From Hymenoscyphus infarciens (Eukaryota; Ascomycota; Leotiomycetes; Helotiales; Helotiaceae): a stretch of DNA of 64,000 nt. A program made the position numbers and the translations under genes. The notes beneath the pieces were generated by a model. The model was not told the DNA's origin. It did no database searches and saw only the letters and a list, made by a program, of their open reading frames with translations. Each line of letters starts with the position of its first letter. Position 1 is the first letter of the stretch. Below are positions 53,506 to 64,000 of this stretch, one piece after another. Location: NCBI GenBank assembly GCA_001414345.1, contig LLCB01000012.1:124001-188000 (forward strand). The letters are read 5' to 3'.

Positions 53506-55013
53506 CTTCTTTACTAGTAATAGTCTTAATAATATCTTCTTTAAGCTTATTATTACTTTTATTTCTTTTTTAGGCTTAAATTAGACTATTATAGTAGTAT
53601 TCTTAAATAGCTAAGTAATTAGAGACTACTTAGATAGCTAGTAATACTAGGGTTTAGTATTTATATAAATAGCTAGTAAAAATCGTATTATAGATATATT
53701 AAGAGATTAGAATATACTAAGTATTTCTAAGAATTCTAATAACCTTAGGATTAGTAAATAAGTTAACTTATAATAGTTATTATAAAGACTTCTAAACCTA
53801 ATCTTACTCCTCTCTCTCTCTCTAGTTTTACTATAAGGTATTAAATAACCTTTTAGAGCTACTTCTCTTTTTAAAAGACTCTCTAAACCCTCTCTAAATT
53901 AAAACTATATACTAAAGAAGAAGTCTTAAAATAATATAAGCTTAGCCTCTTAAAGAGATAATTAAGACTTCTTAAATATAAACGTTATATAGATAATAGA
54001 TAGAGAAGATAGTAGTATATAAAGAATAAAATAATTAATTAAAAAGATAAAGAATAAAATTATAAGTAAACTTTAAAGTTAAAAATCTTACTTTTAAACC
54101 TTTACTAATCTAATCTTCTTTTAAACCTTTATTTAAACTCTTCTTTACTTTTAAGCCTTAATTTAAACCTCTTTTACTTAAAGAATACTACTACCTCTTT
54201 TTCTAAAAGACACCTCTCTAAACCTCTTTTAAATTATACTTATATACTAAGATTTAGAAGATTCTAAAGAAATAATAATAGTTAAAAAGACTAGTAAGAC
54301 TTCTTAAATATAGACTAGATATAGTTAGTTATATAAGCTTTAGAAGTAGAGAATTAAGAAATAAGAAATTAGCTAGAAAGATAAATAAGTAATCTTATAT
54401 TTTAAAGTTAATAAATTACTACTCTAAACCCTCTTTAATCTAATCCTCTTTTAAACCTATAATTAAACCCTCTTCTACTTCTAAGCTTAAATTTATACTC
54501 CTTTTAGCTATAAGTAGCTACCTCTAATACCTTTCTACTACTTTCTAACTCTTAAATTAGATATAAATTAGTCTAAATACGCTTTCCTTTAGAACGAAAC
54601 CTAGAAGCGAGCTCTTAGCTAAGTTATCGCTATCTTTATTAGTCTCGACTAAATATTATCTAAAAGAGATAGAAGTGGAATTAGAAGAAGAATACGCTAA
54701 AGAAAAGTTCGCTTTTCAAGTATAGCTATACTCGGAGAGATACTAAAATCGTAACGCTTCTTTTATATATAGAATATACCTTAGCTCGTCTAAATCCCTT
54801 ATAATACGATAGTAACTCTTCTTTGAAATCAGAAGATAAATAAGTTCTTAAGTACTCTAAAGAGAATAAGACAGCCTATAAGCCTAAGTAATATAGTTCT
54901 TATAATAGTACTAATAAATATTATACTTAAAACTATACTCCTTTTTTTATTATTCTAAATATTAGATAGTATTTTTTAACTTTAGTAATAACTTTACTTT
55001 TAACTAGCTAAAA

Positions 55014-55485
55014 CCCTACCTATTATTATCTTAAACGTTAAATAATAATTTTAACTTTAATAACTTTAGTATTAAGTTTATTTAACTAGCTAAACTACCT
55101 CTTTTATTATCTTAAACTTTAGATAACGTTTTTAATATTTAATAATAACTCTTTTATTTTAACTAGCTAAAACCCTCTCTTTTATTATCTCTAAATACTT
55201 AGATAATTTAATAAACTTTAGTAATAACTTTACTTTTAACTAGCTAAAACCCTACCTATTATTATCTTAAACGTTAAATAATAATTTTAACTTTAATAAC
55301 TTTAGTATTAAGTTTATTTAACTAGCTAAACTACCTCTTTTATTATCTTAAACTTTAGATAACGTTTTTAATATTTAGTAATAACTCTTTTATTTTAATT
55401 AGCTAAAACTCTCTCTTTTATTATCTTTAAATACTTAGATAATTTAATAAACTTTAATAATAACTTTACCTTTAACTAGCTAAAA
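55014..55485 (+). repeat. 236-bp internal duplication
   Basis: The segment beginning CCCTACCTATTATTATC at 55014 starts again at 55250. The related element at 46.3-49.9 kb has one unit (near 48.37 kb). Inside the unit, TTTTAACTAGCTAAAAC-type strings recur about every 80-120 bp. Confidence 0.75.
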
Positions 55486-56431
55486 CTATTTTTATTATTA
55501 TCTTTAACTTTAAATAATATAATAACTTTAATAATAACTTTATTTAACTAGCTAGAACTACTCCTTTTATTATCTTAAACTTTAAATAGTAAAAACTTAA
55601 TAACTTAGTAATAACTTTATCTTTTAACTAGCTAAAACTCTACTAACTCTAATTAGAATCTTATAATCTTTATATTCTTTCTTACTTTCTTTTACTTTAA
55701 GCTAGACTAGAAGTTCTTTTTTTTATTTAAACTTTTTAAATTAGATATAAATTAGTATACTCTTAAAAAGATAGTAACCTCTTAGCTAAGTTATTACTAT
55801 CTATAATATTATTAACTTTTTTGTTTTTAAATTTACTCTAAGTCTCTACTAATCTTAGTTTAGATAAACTTATACTCTTTTTTTTAAAAAATTTAAATTA
55901 GATATAAATTAGTATACTCTTAAAGTAAACTCTTAACTAAGTTATTACTATTTAACGTTACTTCTTAACTAAATAACCTCTAACTCTATTTTAAATTTAC
56001 CTCTAACTCTACTTTAAACTTTTTCTAATTTTACTTTAAACTTTTTAAACTTTTTAAACTTTTTAAACTTTAAACTTTAAACTTTCTCTAACCTATTAGA
56101 TAGAATTAGACTATACTCTTTTAGTAGACGTAAATACTTACTTTTAATATTAAAGGATTAGAAACAAAGTCTCTTTATAAACATCTATAAAGTTAATTTA
56201 AAACTAATATCTTATTTATAATAAGTTTAATAAATAAAGTATTTATAAACTTAGATTAACTATAATTTAGACTTTAACCTTCTTACTTATAATAAAATTA
56301 ATAAAATATAACTAATATAATAACTTATACTATCTTAATTTAGCTTTAATAATAATACTATAGTATTCTAATTTAGTCTTAAATAATAAGAGAAAGAAGA
56401 CTTAAAATAAGTCTTTTTTAAAAGAGAGAGA

Positions 56432-56740
56432 TATAATAGTATACTATTATTCTAAATAGCTAGAAGTACCTATTATATATAAGGTTTTAGTAGTTATTAT
56501 CTTATATTATCTATTTTAGAAAGGTTATATAGGTTTAAGCTTTTATATTAGCTAAGGTTATTCGGTTTTAGACTCTTTTATACTATCTAAATCTCTTATA
56601 TATAGCTATCTACTCTTAGAGTTAGAAAAGGCTAGTTTAGCCTTTTCTTCTATATTAGAGCCTAGTATTTATATATATTATTCTGCTAAACGCACTCCTA
56701 TATACCTCTTCTATAGTTATATATATTTCGTACTATTATA
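56432..56740 (+). repeat. 3' LTR of the nested element
   Basis: 309 bp, preceded by a polypurine tract and followed by the TSD AAATA. Confidence 0.9.
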
Positions 56741-57538
56741 AAATAGCACCTATATACTAAGATCTAGAAGATTCTAACGAAATAATAGTTAAAGAGATTA
56801 GTAAGACTTTTCAAATATAGACTAGATATAGTTAGTTATATAAGCTTTAAAAGTAGAGAATTAAGAAATAAGGAATTAGCTAGCTAAGCTAGAAAGATAG
56901 ATAAGTAATCTTATATTTTAAAGTTAATAAATCGCTACTCTAAACTCTTCTCGATCTAATTCTCTTTTAAACTCTTAATTAAACTCTCTTCTACTTCTAA
57001 GCTTAAATTTATATCTCTTTTAGCTACGAGTAGCTATCTCTAATACCTTTCTACTACTACCCTCGAATTAGATATAAATTAGTTGAAATACGCTTTCTAT
57101 TAGAATAAACCTTAGAAGCGAGCTCTTAGCTAAGTTATCGCTATCTTTATTAATTCTAACTAAATATCTTTCGACTTTATTCTAAACTTTTTTAGATCTA
57201 TACTCTTTTTTCATTTTAAATTCTATGAATTAGATACGAATTAGTATACTCTTAAAGTAAACTCTTAGCTAAGACATTACTATTACTTATAACGTTACCT
57301 CTTAATATTCGCTTCTAACTCTACTCTAAATTTATCTTCGAGTTTTAAATTTTTATTTTAAACTTTTTCAGACCTATACTCTTTTAGTAATTCGAATCGA
57401 ATACGAATTAGTATACTCTTAAAAAGATAGTAAACTCTTAGCTAAGTTATTACTATCTATAATATTATTAACTTTTTTATTCTAACTTTACTCTAAAGTC
57501 TTTACTAACCTTAGTTTAGATAAACTTATACTCTTTTT

Positions 57539-57856
57539 TATAATAGTATACTATTATTCTAGATAGCTAGAAGTACCTGCTATATATAAGGTTTCAGTAG
57601 TTATTATTTTATATTATCTATTTTAGAAAAGTTATATAGATTCGGGCTTTTATATTAGCCGACGTATAACGTTAGTCGGTTTTAGACTCTTTTATATAGT
57701 CTAAACCTCTTATATATAATAGCCTACTCTTCTAGAGTTAGAAAAGGCTAGTTTAGCCTTTTCTTCTATATTAGAGCCTAGTATTTATATACGTTATTCT
57801 ATTAAACGCACTCTTATATATCTCTTCTATAGTTATATATATTTCGTACTATTATA
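57539..57856 (+). mobile_element. Solo LTR, TSD TTTTT
   Basis: 318 bp between TTTTT at 57534-57538 and 57857-57861, inserted in the internal region of the outer element. The duplication lies in a T-run, so its exact limits are less sure. It carries the subfamily A stem-loop. Confidence 0.75.
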
Positions 57857-58744
57857 TTTTTTTATTTTAAATTCTTTAAATTAGATACGAATCGATATAC
57901 TCTCGAAGTAAACTCTTAGCTAAGATATTACTATTATCTATAACGTTATCTCTCGATATTCGCCTTCGACTCTACTCTAAATTCGCTTCTAACTTTACTC
58001 TAAACCTTTTTAGACTTATACTCTTTTTTATTTTTTTTTACTTAAATTTAAATCAGATGCGAATTAGTACGCTCTTAAAGTGAGCTCTTAACTAAGTTAT
58101 TACTACCTCTTAACTAAATAACTTCTAACTTTACTCTAAATTCGCCTTTGACTATTCTAAACTTTTTTAGACATATACTCTTTTTTATTTAAATTCTTTG
58201 AATTAGATACGAATCGGTACGCTCTTAAAGTAAGCTCTTAACTAAGTTATTACTACCTCTTAACTAAACAACTTCTAACTCTACTCTAAACTTTTAAATT
58301 CAACTTTTAAACTTTTTTCTAATTTTACTTTAAACTTTTAAACTTTTAAACTTTTCTACTTTAAACTTTTTCTACTTTAAACTTTTTCTAATTTTACTTT
58401 AAACTTTTTCTAACTTACTAGATAGATTAGACTATACTCTTTTAGTAAATACTTACTTTAATATAGAAGAATAAGAACGAAGTCTCTTTTATAAGTATCT
58501 ATAAATTAGTTTAGTTACGATTTAGACTTAAAATTAATATCTTAATATCTTATCTTATTTATAATAAAGTTTAATAACTTCGAACTAGGTTAGCTACGAT
58601 TTAAACTCTAACCTTCTTACTTATAATAAAGTTAATAAATATAATAAATACTTTAATCTTAATAATAATTCTATAGTATTCTAATTCAGCTCTAAATAAT
58701 AAGAGATAGAAGACTTAGAATAAGTCTTTTTTAAGAGAGAGAGA

Positions 58745-59057
58745 TATAATAATATACTATTCTAGATAGCTAAGAGTATCTACTATATATAAGGTTTTAG
58801 TAGTTATTATCTTATATTATCTATTTTAGAAAGGTTATATAGGTTCGGGCTTTTATATTAGCCGACGTATAACGTTAGTCGGTTTTAGACTCTTTTATAC
58901 TATTCGAATCTCTTATATATAGTAGTCTACTCTTAGAGTAGAAGAGAGATAGTTTTTCCTTTTCTTCTATATTAGAGCCTAGTATTTATATACGTTATTC
59001 TACTAAACGTACTCTTATATATCTCTTCTATAGTTATATATATTTCGTACTATTATA
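58745..59057 (+). repeat. 3' LTR of the outer element
   Basis: 313 bp, subfamily B (AGTTTTTCCTTTT). It follows a GA-rich polypurine tract and is followed by the TSD CGAAT. Confidence 0.85.
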
Positions 59058-59062
59058 CGAAT

Positions 59063-59525
59063 TAGCTAAACTTATAAAAAGCTTTAGCTTATTTAGTTTT
59101 AAAACTTAATTAAAATTCGCTACTCTATAATTAAAGTAATCTAACTCTAAATACTACTTAGTTAATTTTCTATAAAAGTATCTTACTTCTATTTAAAGTT
59201 ATAAAGCTTTTAAACTAATAGTAATTATAAAGTTTTATTACTAAAATAATAGTTTTATTCTTTCTAAAATAAAGTAAATTTTAGAATAGTCTATATCTAC
59301 TTCTATTACTATAAATATCTTCTACTAGTAAATAATTCTCTAACTCTATTATTTTACTTAATTAAGTACTCTTTTTATAAAAAAAATCTAGAAAAATCTA
59401 ATAAATCTAACTAATTACTATTTATATTCTCTTAAATTCTTCTATTCTTCTAATCTAACACTTCTCTTTTTCTCTTTTCTACGCTCTCTACTAATAGTAA
59501 CTATACTCTACTATATAAGATATAA
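59063..59525. repeat. Right part of the second RIP block
   Basis: Host repeat beyond the outer element. About 59150-59285 is the inverted match of 45002-45115. No gene. Confidence 0.6.
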
Positions 59526-59925
59526 AGTAATAATACTCTTTTTTCTACTAAAGTAGTATAGAATCGTAGAAAAGAGAGCTATACTACTAATCTCTCTAGA
59601 TAGAGAGTTATTATAAGAGTTATTTACCTCGTATATACTATCTAAATAGAGTAGATAGTCTATCTAAGCTTTATATAAGTAATAAATATTAATAAAAATA
59701 TATATATATATATATACTTTATATATTTCTAATATTAATAAGAAAGAGAACGAGAGTAAGTACTTTATTTATATTATTATTATTATTAGTACTTAGAAAG
59801 TCCTTCTAAAGTACTTCTCTATTACAACGATATATATACGTCTATAATACGCTCTTTACGTATAAGAGGTAGGTGGATTAGTAGCAGATAAAGGATAACC
59901 TGGCTGAAAAAAGAGTATTACCACT
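59526..59925. mobile_element. MITE-like element, copy 2
   Basis: The left end AGTAATAATACTC and the right end (minus strand AGTGGTAATACTC) form the same TIR as copy 1 at 30427. Internal homology with copy 1 includes the stretch around TATTACAACGATATATA (59820-59836). The left half is RIP-mutated and the right end is not, so the RIP boundary falls inside the element. No ORF, 400 bp. Confidence 0.7.
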
Positions 59926-59944
59926 TAGGGCCCGCTACCGCACT

Positions 59945-60400
59945 AGTAAGCAAAAACCCTGGGAAAAAACACCTGCTAACAAACAAACAAACCACAAACC
60001 ACACATCACATTACACACAGTCGTCCCCTAATAACCCCCGAACCTCGTATCCAACCCTAAAATCGCAACACAAATCCTAGTATAAAACCTCACTAACCTC
60101 TATCAAATCCCCCAGCCTCCTCAAACCTACCCTACCTCACCCCACCCCACAATTATCTCTCCTTATCCAGCCCTACGTCAGACCCTGGTTAAAATACAAC
60201 AAGCAAGCAAACAAACAAGCAAACAAACAAGCAAAAAAACACATCACTTCCTTCCTATAAATAAACAACCTATAAATAAACAACTTATAAATAAACAACC
60301 TATAATATATACCCATAATAACTATATACCTTACCACCGAAAACTAAATCAAATCTAGAAATACCTTTTTATTTATTTATATACCTACCTACATACACTA
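59945..60400. other. Strand-asymmetric C+A tract
   Basis: The plus strand here is almost devoid of G and rich in CA, CC and AAC runs, which is the opposite of the adjacent RIP block. It includes an ACAA/GCAA microsatellite at about 60199-60243. No ORF; it could be a transcribed non-coding or mutationally biased region. Confidence 0.6.
60256..60305. repeat. 15-bp tandem repeat, 3.3 units
   Basis: TATAAATAAACAACC at 60256, 60271 (last base T) and 60286, then a truncated TATAA. It lies inside the C+A tract. Confidence 0.85.
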
Positions 60401-61084
60401 CATACACTCAGTCGGATGAATGCATGCGTGGTGAGCTGATTGAGGAATTTGTTGTCTCCTACATCAAGTGGCGCTTTCAATCCCGTTTCCTGCCGGTTGC
60501 TACGCTACGCTACCATACCTCACCTCGCCTCTGGTTCGTTGGCGCCTCGGTACGAGGTTGCTTGCCTTCTCCCGTCACTCGTGGCGTGGTTTTTATGGAT
60601 TGCTGATTAGCAGGATCCAATGAATGATCTGCGAGGATGCGGGGCCACCCAACGTTATCGGAGGAGGGCTACTCGACACATCATACGAGGCTTTTGAGGT
60701 ACAAGAAACTTCGGGTGACAGGCTCAAAGACAAAACAGAAAACAATCACATTCACACAGAGAAGCAAAAAACATGAGCTATTTGATACCGAGTTCTTTAT
60801 TATTATGGAACTGGTGTGATGATCCTCGGTGCCATTAATCCCCACCACCCATCCTTCCTCTTAATAGCTAATTAGCTTACAAACCACACATTGAAAAATT
60901 ATATACTAGGTGAAGTTTATGTGTCGAGCCGTATGAGCAGAGCCCTGTACTCCGATTTTTTATCCCGAAAGCCGAATATCAAATGCCAAATGAATGTCCT
61001 GTTTACTCCTTTCTCCCCTCTAGAATGAACCCTTCGGCCCCGACCATTAAATCGTGATGCGAGAAATCAAACGGAGTAAGAGAT
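60401..61084. other. Intergenic, 3' flank of the GPI-protein gene
   Basis: Contains two ATG-initiated 60-codon ORFs (60424 and 60637) that resemble nothing I know and have no supporting context. The right part should include the 3' UTR of the minus-strand gene. Confidence 0.5.
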
Positions 61085-62060
61085 TTATAGAACCAAGGCG
61101 GCGAAAGCAGCGAAGACGACAGCACCGAATCCGGCAGCGGTCTTCTCACCGTTGGAGGCTTGAAGAGGACCAGTTGGGGTGGCTGATGGGGTGACTGGCT
61201 TTCCAGTACCTGGAGCAGATCCACCTCCAACAACTGCTGGAGTGGTGGTTGCAGGCACAACAGCAGTTGGGGTAGGTGGGCTACCTGCAACTGGAGTGAC
61301 GCTGACGACTGGGATGGTGTATGTGCCTGGAGTTGGGACAGGGACGGTAACTGGGTAAGTTGGGCCGTATGTGAGTGTTGTTGCGACAGGGCAGTATCTG
61401 ATTTGGTTAGTTAATGAAACAATTGGAAAAGAGTAGATGAACTTACGTGGTGTAGTAAGACAAGGTAGTGGTTGAAAGGGTGGTGGCTGGGTATGAAACA
61501 ACGCAACCTCCAGGGCACTTGGAGATGGTGAGAGTCGTAGCAGTGGTGACGGTAAAGGTTTGATTGCCTGGGGCCACAACTGTAGTTGGGACTGGGCAGT
61601 AAGTGGTATAGGCGGTCAAAGTTGCCGTGACCCAAACTGGTGGAATGACGGTACCGTTGACGCTAACTGGTGGTGGGAGAGAGATTCCAGTAGGTGTTGG
61701 GGCTGCAGTTGTCTTTGGGGTTGGCTTGGTCAAGGTACAAGGACAATCGGTAATTGTCAATGTCTCGGAAGCAGTAGCAGTACTATTGAAGTTAGTCGAG
61801 TTCATCTTCGAATTTGTCGCATGATCTCGAGACCAAGAAGCGTGAAAAGCGCGTCGCCGAGATCGAGGAGGAAAGACTTACTATGTCTTGGTTCCTTGGG
61901 TGAGAGTTGTTGCCACAGGGCAGTAAGTGGTGTACGAGGACACCGTTACTGTCTCGTAGACGATTGTGTCGTTGGAGTAACCACCAGCGCGAGCAACGAA
62001 GCTAGCCTGGGCGGCGGCGAGGAGTCCGAAGACGGGGAGGAGAGTCTGAACAGTCTTCAT
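61085..62060 (-). CDS. GPI-anchored cell-wall protein with repeated TTYCP motif
   Basis: Three exons on the minus strand: 62060-61882, 61782-61447 and 61397-61085 (275 aa). The 99- and 49-nt introns begin GTAAGT and have CTAAC branches; phases fit. A signal peptide ([19 protein letters not shown], cleavage near 19/20) is followed by a Thr/Ser/Pro-rich chain. TTYCPV occurs three times (Cys 47, 122, 174); other Cys pairs are 73/75 (DCPC) and 149/153. N-glycosylation sequons lie at Asn 30, 102 and 133. The tail is Pro/Thr-rich, then small residues ASNG (252-255) as the likely omega region, and the hydrophobic end [17 protein letters not shown]. The layout is that of fungal GPI cell-wall proteins of the Sed1/CCG-6-like kind, which are attached to the membrane and then glucan. 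The precise family is not certain. High Thr with glycosylation sites suggests a structural or stress-related wall role. Confidence 0.85.
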
Positions 62061-64000
62061 TTTGGAGGTTGAACGATTGTACGGTTTCTGTAACGAAAGT
62101 GGTTTTTGCGGCAGATGCGAGAAAAACAGATCAACGGAAACGGAAACTGGTTGGGTATCGTGATTCTTGTCGTGGAACGAATGTGATGATGGAGGAAGGA
62201 AAGAGTTGGAGGTGGTGAGGAGACAGAAGATATATGGCATATGGCAGAGGAAAAGCGGGTCCCCTGTGTGCAAGCCGTGTCCCAAAAGAGAAGGAACGGC
62301 CTGCAGGGTGCCTGGGGAGAAGGCAAGAGAGAGGCTAGCACGCACTAGCGAGGCCACTCGAGTGAGGTGAGGCAGAGAATGACGGCAAGAAGAAGCGCAT
62401 GGAAATTGAGGAAAGAGCCAGGGGGGAGGGGTGTGATGGCGATGCCGGTGAGGTCAGTAAGGTTATGAGGTTGTTACGAAGTACTCGAGTACCTAGTGTC
62501 AGCAATACTATACTGGATGCGAGATTATTTACAGTACCTCGACGAATCCTTCAATAATCCAATTGAACCGTTAATCCAATAATATCATAGGGGATGTCTG
62601 TACTTTGCCAGCCGAGAAAGAGAGTGTCAAAGGCACCTCTCTCTTTCCAAAGCACCCGCATACAATACCATACCCAATCCCCTCTCCACTCTCAGGCTCC
62701 AAGGACCAAGGAGTGGCATCAACAACCTGATGACATTCACCACCGGCAGCCAAAAGGGATGGATCTGCTCCCAGCATGCATGCCGTGGAATACGAGCGAG
62801 CCTTCAAGGTCTTCCCCTCGTCTCTCCTCGCTTCTGGCCTGCCATGGCAACCGGGTACGCCAAGTGGCTAATCTGACCTTGCTTTGGCCTCTGAGTGTCC
62901 TGCACTCGAGAGACTGGCAAATAAAGACTCACCGTCGCCCATTTGGGAAGTATTTCATTATCCAGCCTTGTCTTCTCCTGGCAGTCCCTCCGTGATGATC
63001 CAATGATCGTCTAGTCCCACTCGCCAGCGTAGAGGGGTAAACCGTAAAAGGTCGCCCCCATGTCCAATCGACCGTCATATGTTTCTATTTTCGTTCTCCG
63101 TTCATCCCCGTCTCTGCTAAAAGCCTTCCGATAACCATCCCATAACCCCAAATCTGGTAAATTATAGGGCTGGGAAGGTGTCTGATGGGATGCTTCCTGT
63201 TTGCGGAGTGCTTCGAGTCACGTATTTGCCTATCTCAAATTTCCAGTGCTGAAATGTTTGCTGATGGTTGAAATTTAGATGGATTATGCTCGTGTGTCAC
63301 TTACGGGCATGGCTGCACCTAATTGTGACACCTCTTCATCTCCCGTTTTTCATTCGTACGTACCTGACATGTGCTGAAGGAAGCCGTTGAGTGTGCAGAC
63401 GGATGCACCGAAGCTGCCGAACGATCTTCGCATCTTGGGCTGTGCTGTTTATCTACCTAGCGGTGACAAACAGATCTCCAACCTCTGAACCATCAGACCC
63501 AACGTTCCAAACGTCAAATCGATGGTTACATCTGATCTCAACAACGGTCGCCCCATCGTGTTGGCTATCGCTGAAATGTACGGAGAGTAGCCGCCCTAGA
63601 AAGATGGTAGCATCAGGAATTTACTCTGCTCACAAAAATACTTGGCATGATCATGCACCCGGCACAGTCAGCATCACTGAACCAGCCAGCCTCTCCCAAT
63701 TTTCATGTGGCTTCGAAAACCCCTGAGGATGAGTGGTGTGTGGACAGTGTGGTGCGTTGGGCAATACCCGACAGGGAACTCCTTTCCCCTCTCGTCTCCG
63801 GGCCTCTCTTTGGCTGCTTCTGCCTCCACTGGCCTGCCGGCGATACGAGGACCACCCACTCTCAATCCGGTAATGGGCTTGCAGCAAAGGCAAACACCGC
63901 ACAATTGTCCCTTTTTCTGCAAGCATCGCCCGTTTGATACCTTATTCAGGGACATGGCAGGAACCCCATTCCAGAGCACGGAAACACTGGTTTAATTTCC
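62061..64000. other. Upstream region of the GPI-protein gene and unassigned sequence
   Basis: The first few hundred bases should hold the 5' UTR and promoter of the minus-strand gene; a TATA-like CATATATC (minus strand) lies near 62,230. Beyond about 62.5 kb several ORFs of 70-130 codons exist on both strands (62594-62995, 63391-63726, 63647-63995 region), some without ATG. None looks like a known protein, and I see no intron-joined gene. Confidence 0.5.

Larger units (their letters stand above)
53182..56740 (+). mobile_element. Complete LTR retroelement nested in the outer one, TSD AAATA
   Basis: The LTRs 53182-53490 and 56432-56740 are both 309 bp and share the subfamily A primer site. AAATA at 53177-53181 and 56741-56745 is the target duplication. 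Total length is 3559 bp with a 2.94-kb internal region and a polypurine tract (about 56420-56431). It is RIP-mutated throughout, with no ORF. Colinear with 46653-49555 but with an extra 236-bp internal duplication. Its size suggests a non-autonomous derivative or an internally deleted one. Confidence 0.9.
51333..59057 (+). mobile_element. Outer LTR retroelement with nested insertions, TSD CGAAT
   Basis: The LTRs at 51333-51645 and 58745-59057 are both 313 bp and of one subfamily. CGAAT at 51328-51332 and 59058-59062 is the target duplication. A polypurine tract (about 58732-58744) precedes the 3' LTR. The 7.7-kb span is inflated by a complete relative at 53182-56740, two solo LTRs (52342-52696 and 57539-57856) and about 430 bp of extra sequence at 52702-53140. 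What remains is about 3 kb and colinear with the other members. No ORF survives RIP. Confidence 0.85.

Noticed and set aside
63391..63726. 111-codon ORF with a hydrophobic start
   Set aside because: It begins at GTG, has no ATG near the start and no recognisable domain.

Overview
The window reads as nuclear DNA of a filamentous ascomycete (Pezizomycotina). Genes have short introns (49-99 nt) with GT...AG ends and CTAAC/CTGAC branch points. Two gene islands of ordinary base composition alternate with two AT-rich blocks that carry the signature of repeat-induced point mutation (RIP): CA and TG dinucleotides are almost absent, so ATG hardly occurs and no long ORF survives. The class is not fixed by the sequence; Leotiomycetes would fit but is only an impression.

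Layout. 1-30,420: AT-rich RIP block with no readable gene, containing many tandem and inverted minisatellites. 30,427-30,850: a MITE-like element with ~28-bp terminal inverted repeats. 30,850-44,800: first gene island, with a CTK1-type CTD kinase gene on the minus strand (3 exons, 1107 aa), a divergent VPS54 gene on the plus strand (4 exons, 1116 aa), and a decayed gene at 42.2-43.7 kb. 44,820-59,525: second AT-rich RIP block. It can be parsed into one LTR-retroelement family with nine LTRs of 309-355 bp. These form a three-LTR array, a full element inserted inside another element, and two solo LTRs, and each unit is bounded by a 5-bp target-site duplication. 59,526-59,925: second copy of the MITE. 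59,945-64,000: second island, with a strand-asymmetric C+A tract and a minus-strand gene for a GPI-anchored cell-wall protein (3 exons, 275 aa).

The kinase acts on RNA polymerase II in the nucleus, VPS54 acts in endosome-to-Golgi tethering, and the GPI protein belongs at the cell wall. They are housekeeping or structural neighbours, not a pathway, and I see no gene cluster.

The strongest unusual signal is in the LTR family. The 13 bases just inside the 5' LTR, where a tRNA primer normally pairs, are the exact reverse complement of a site inside the element's own LTR about 37 nt downstream of a TATA box. Two subfamilies differ there by matched transversions that keep the complement perfect. 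This suggests a Tf1-like self-primed retroelement, now heavily RIP-mutated and probably non-autonomous.
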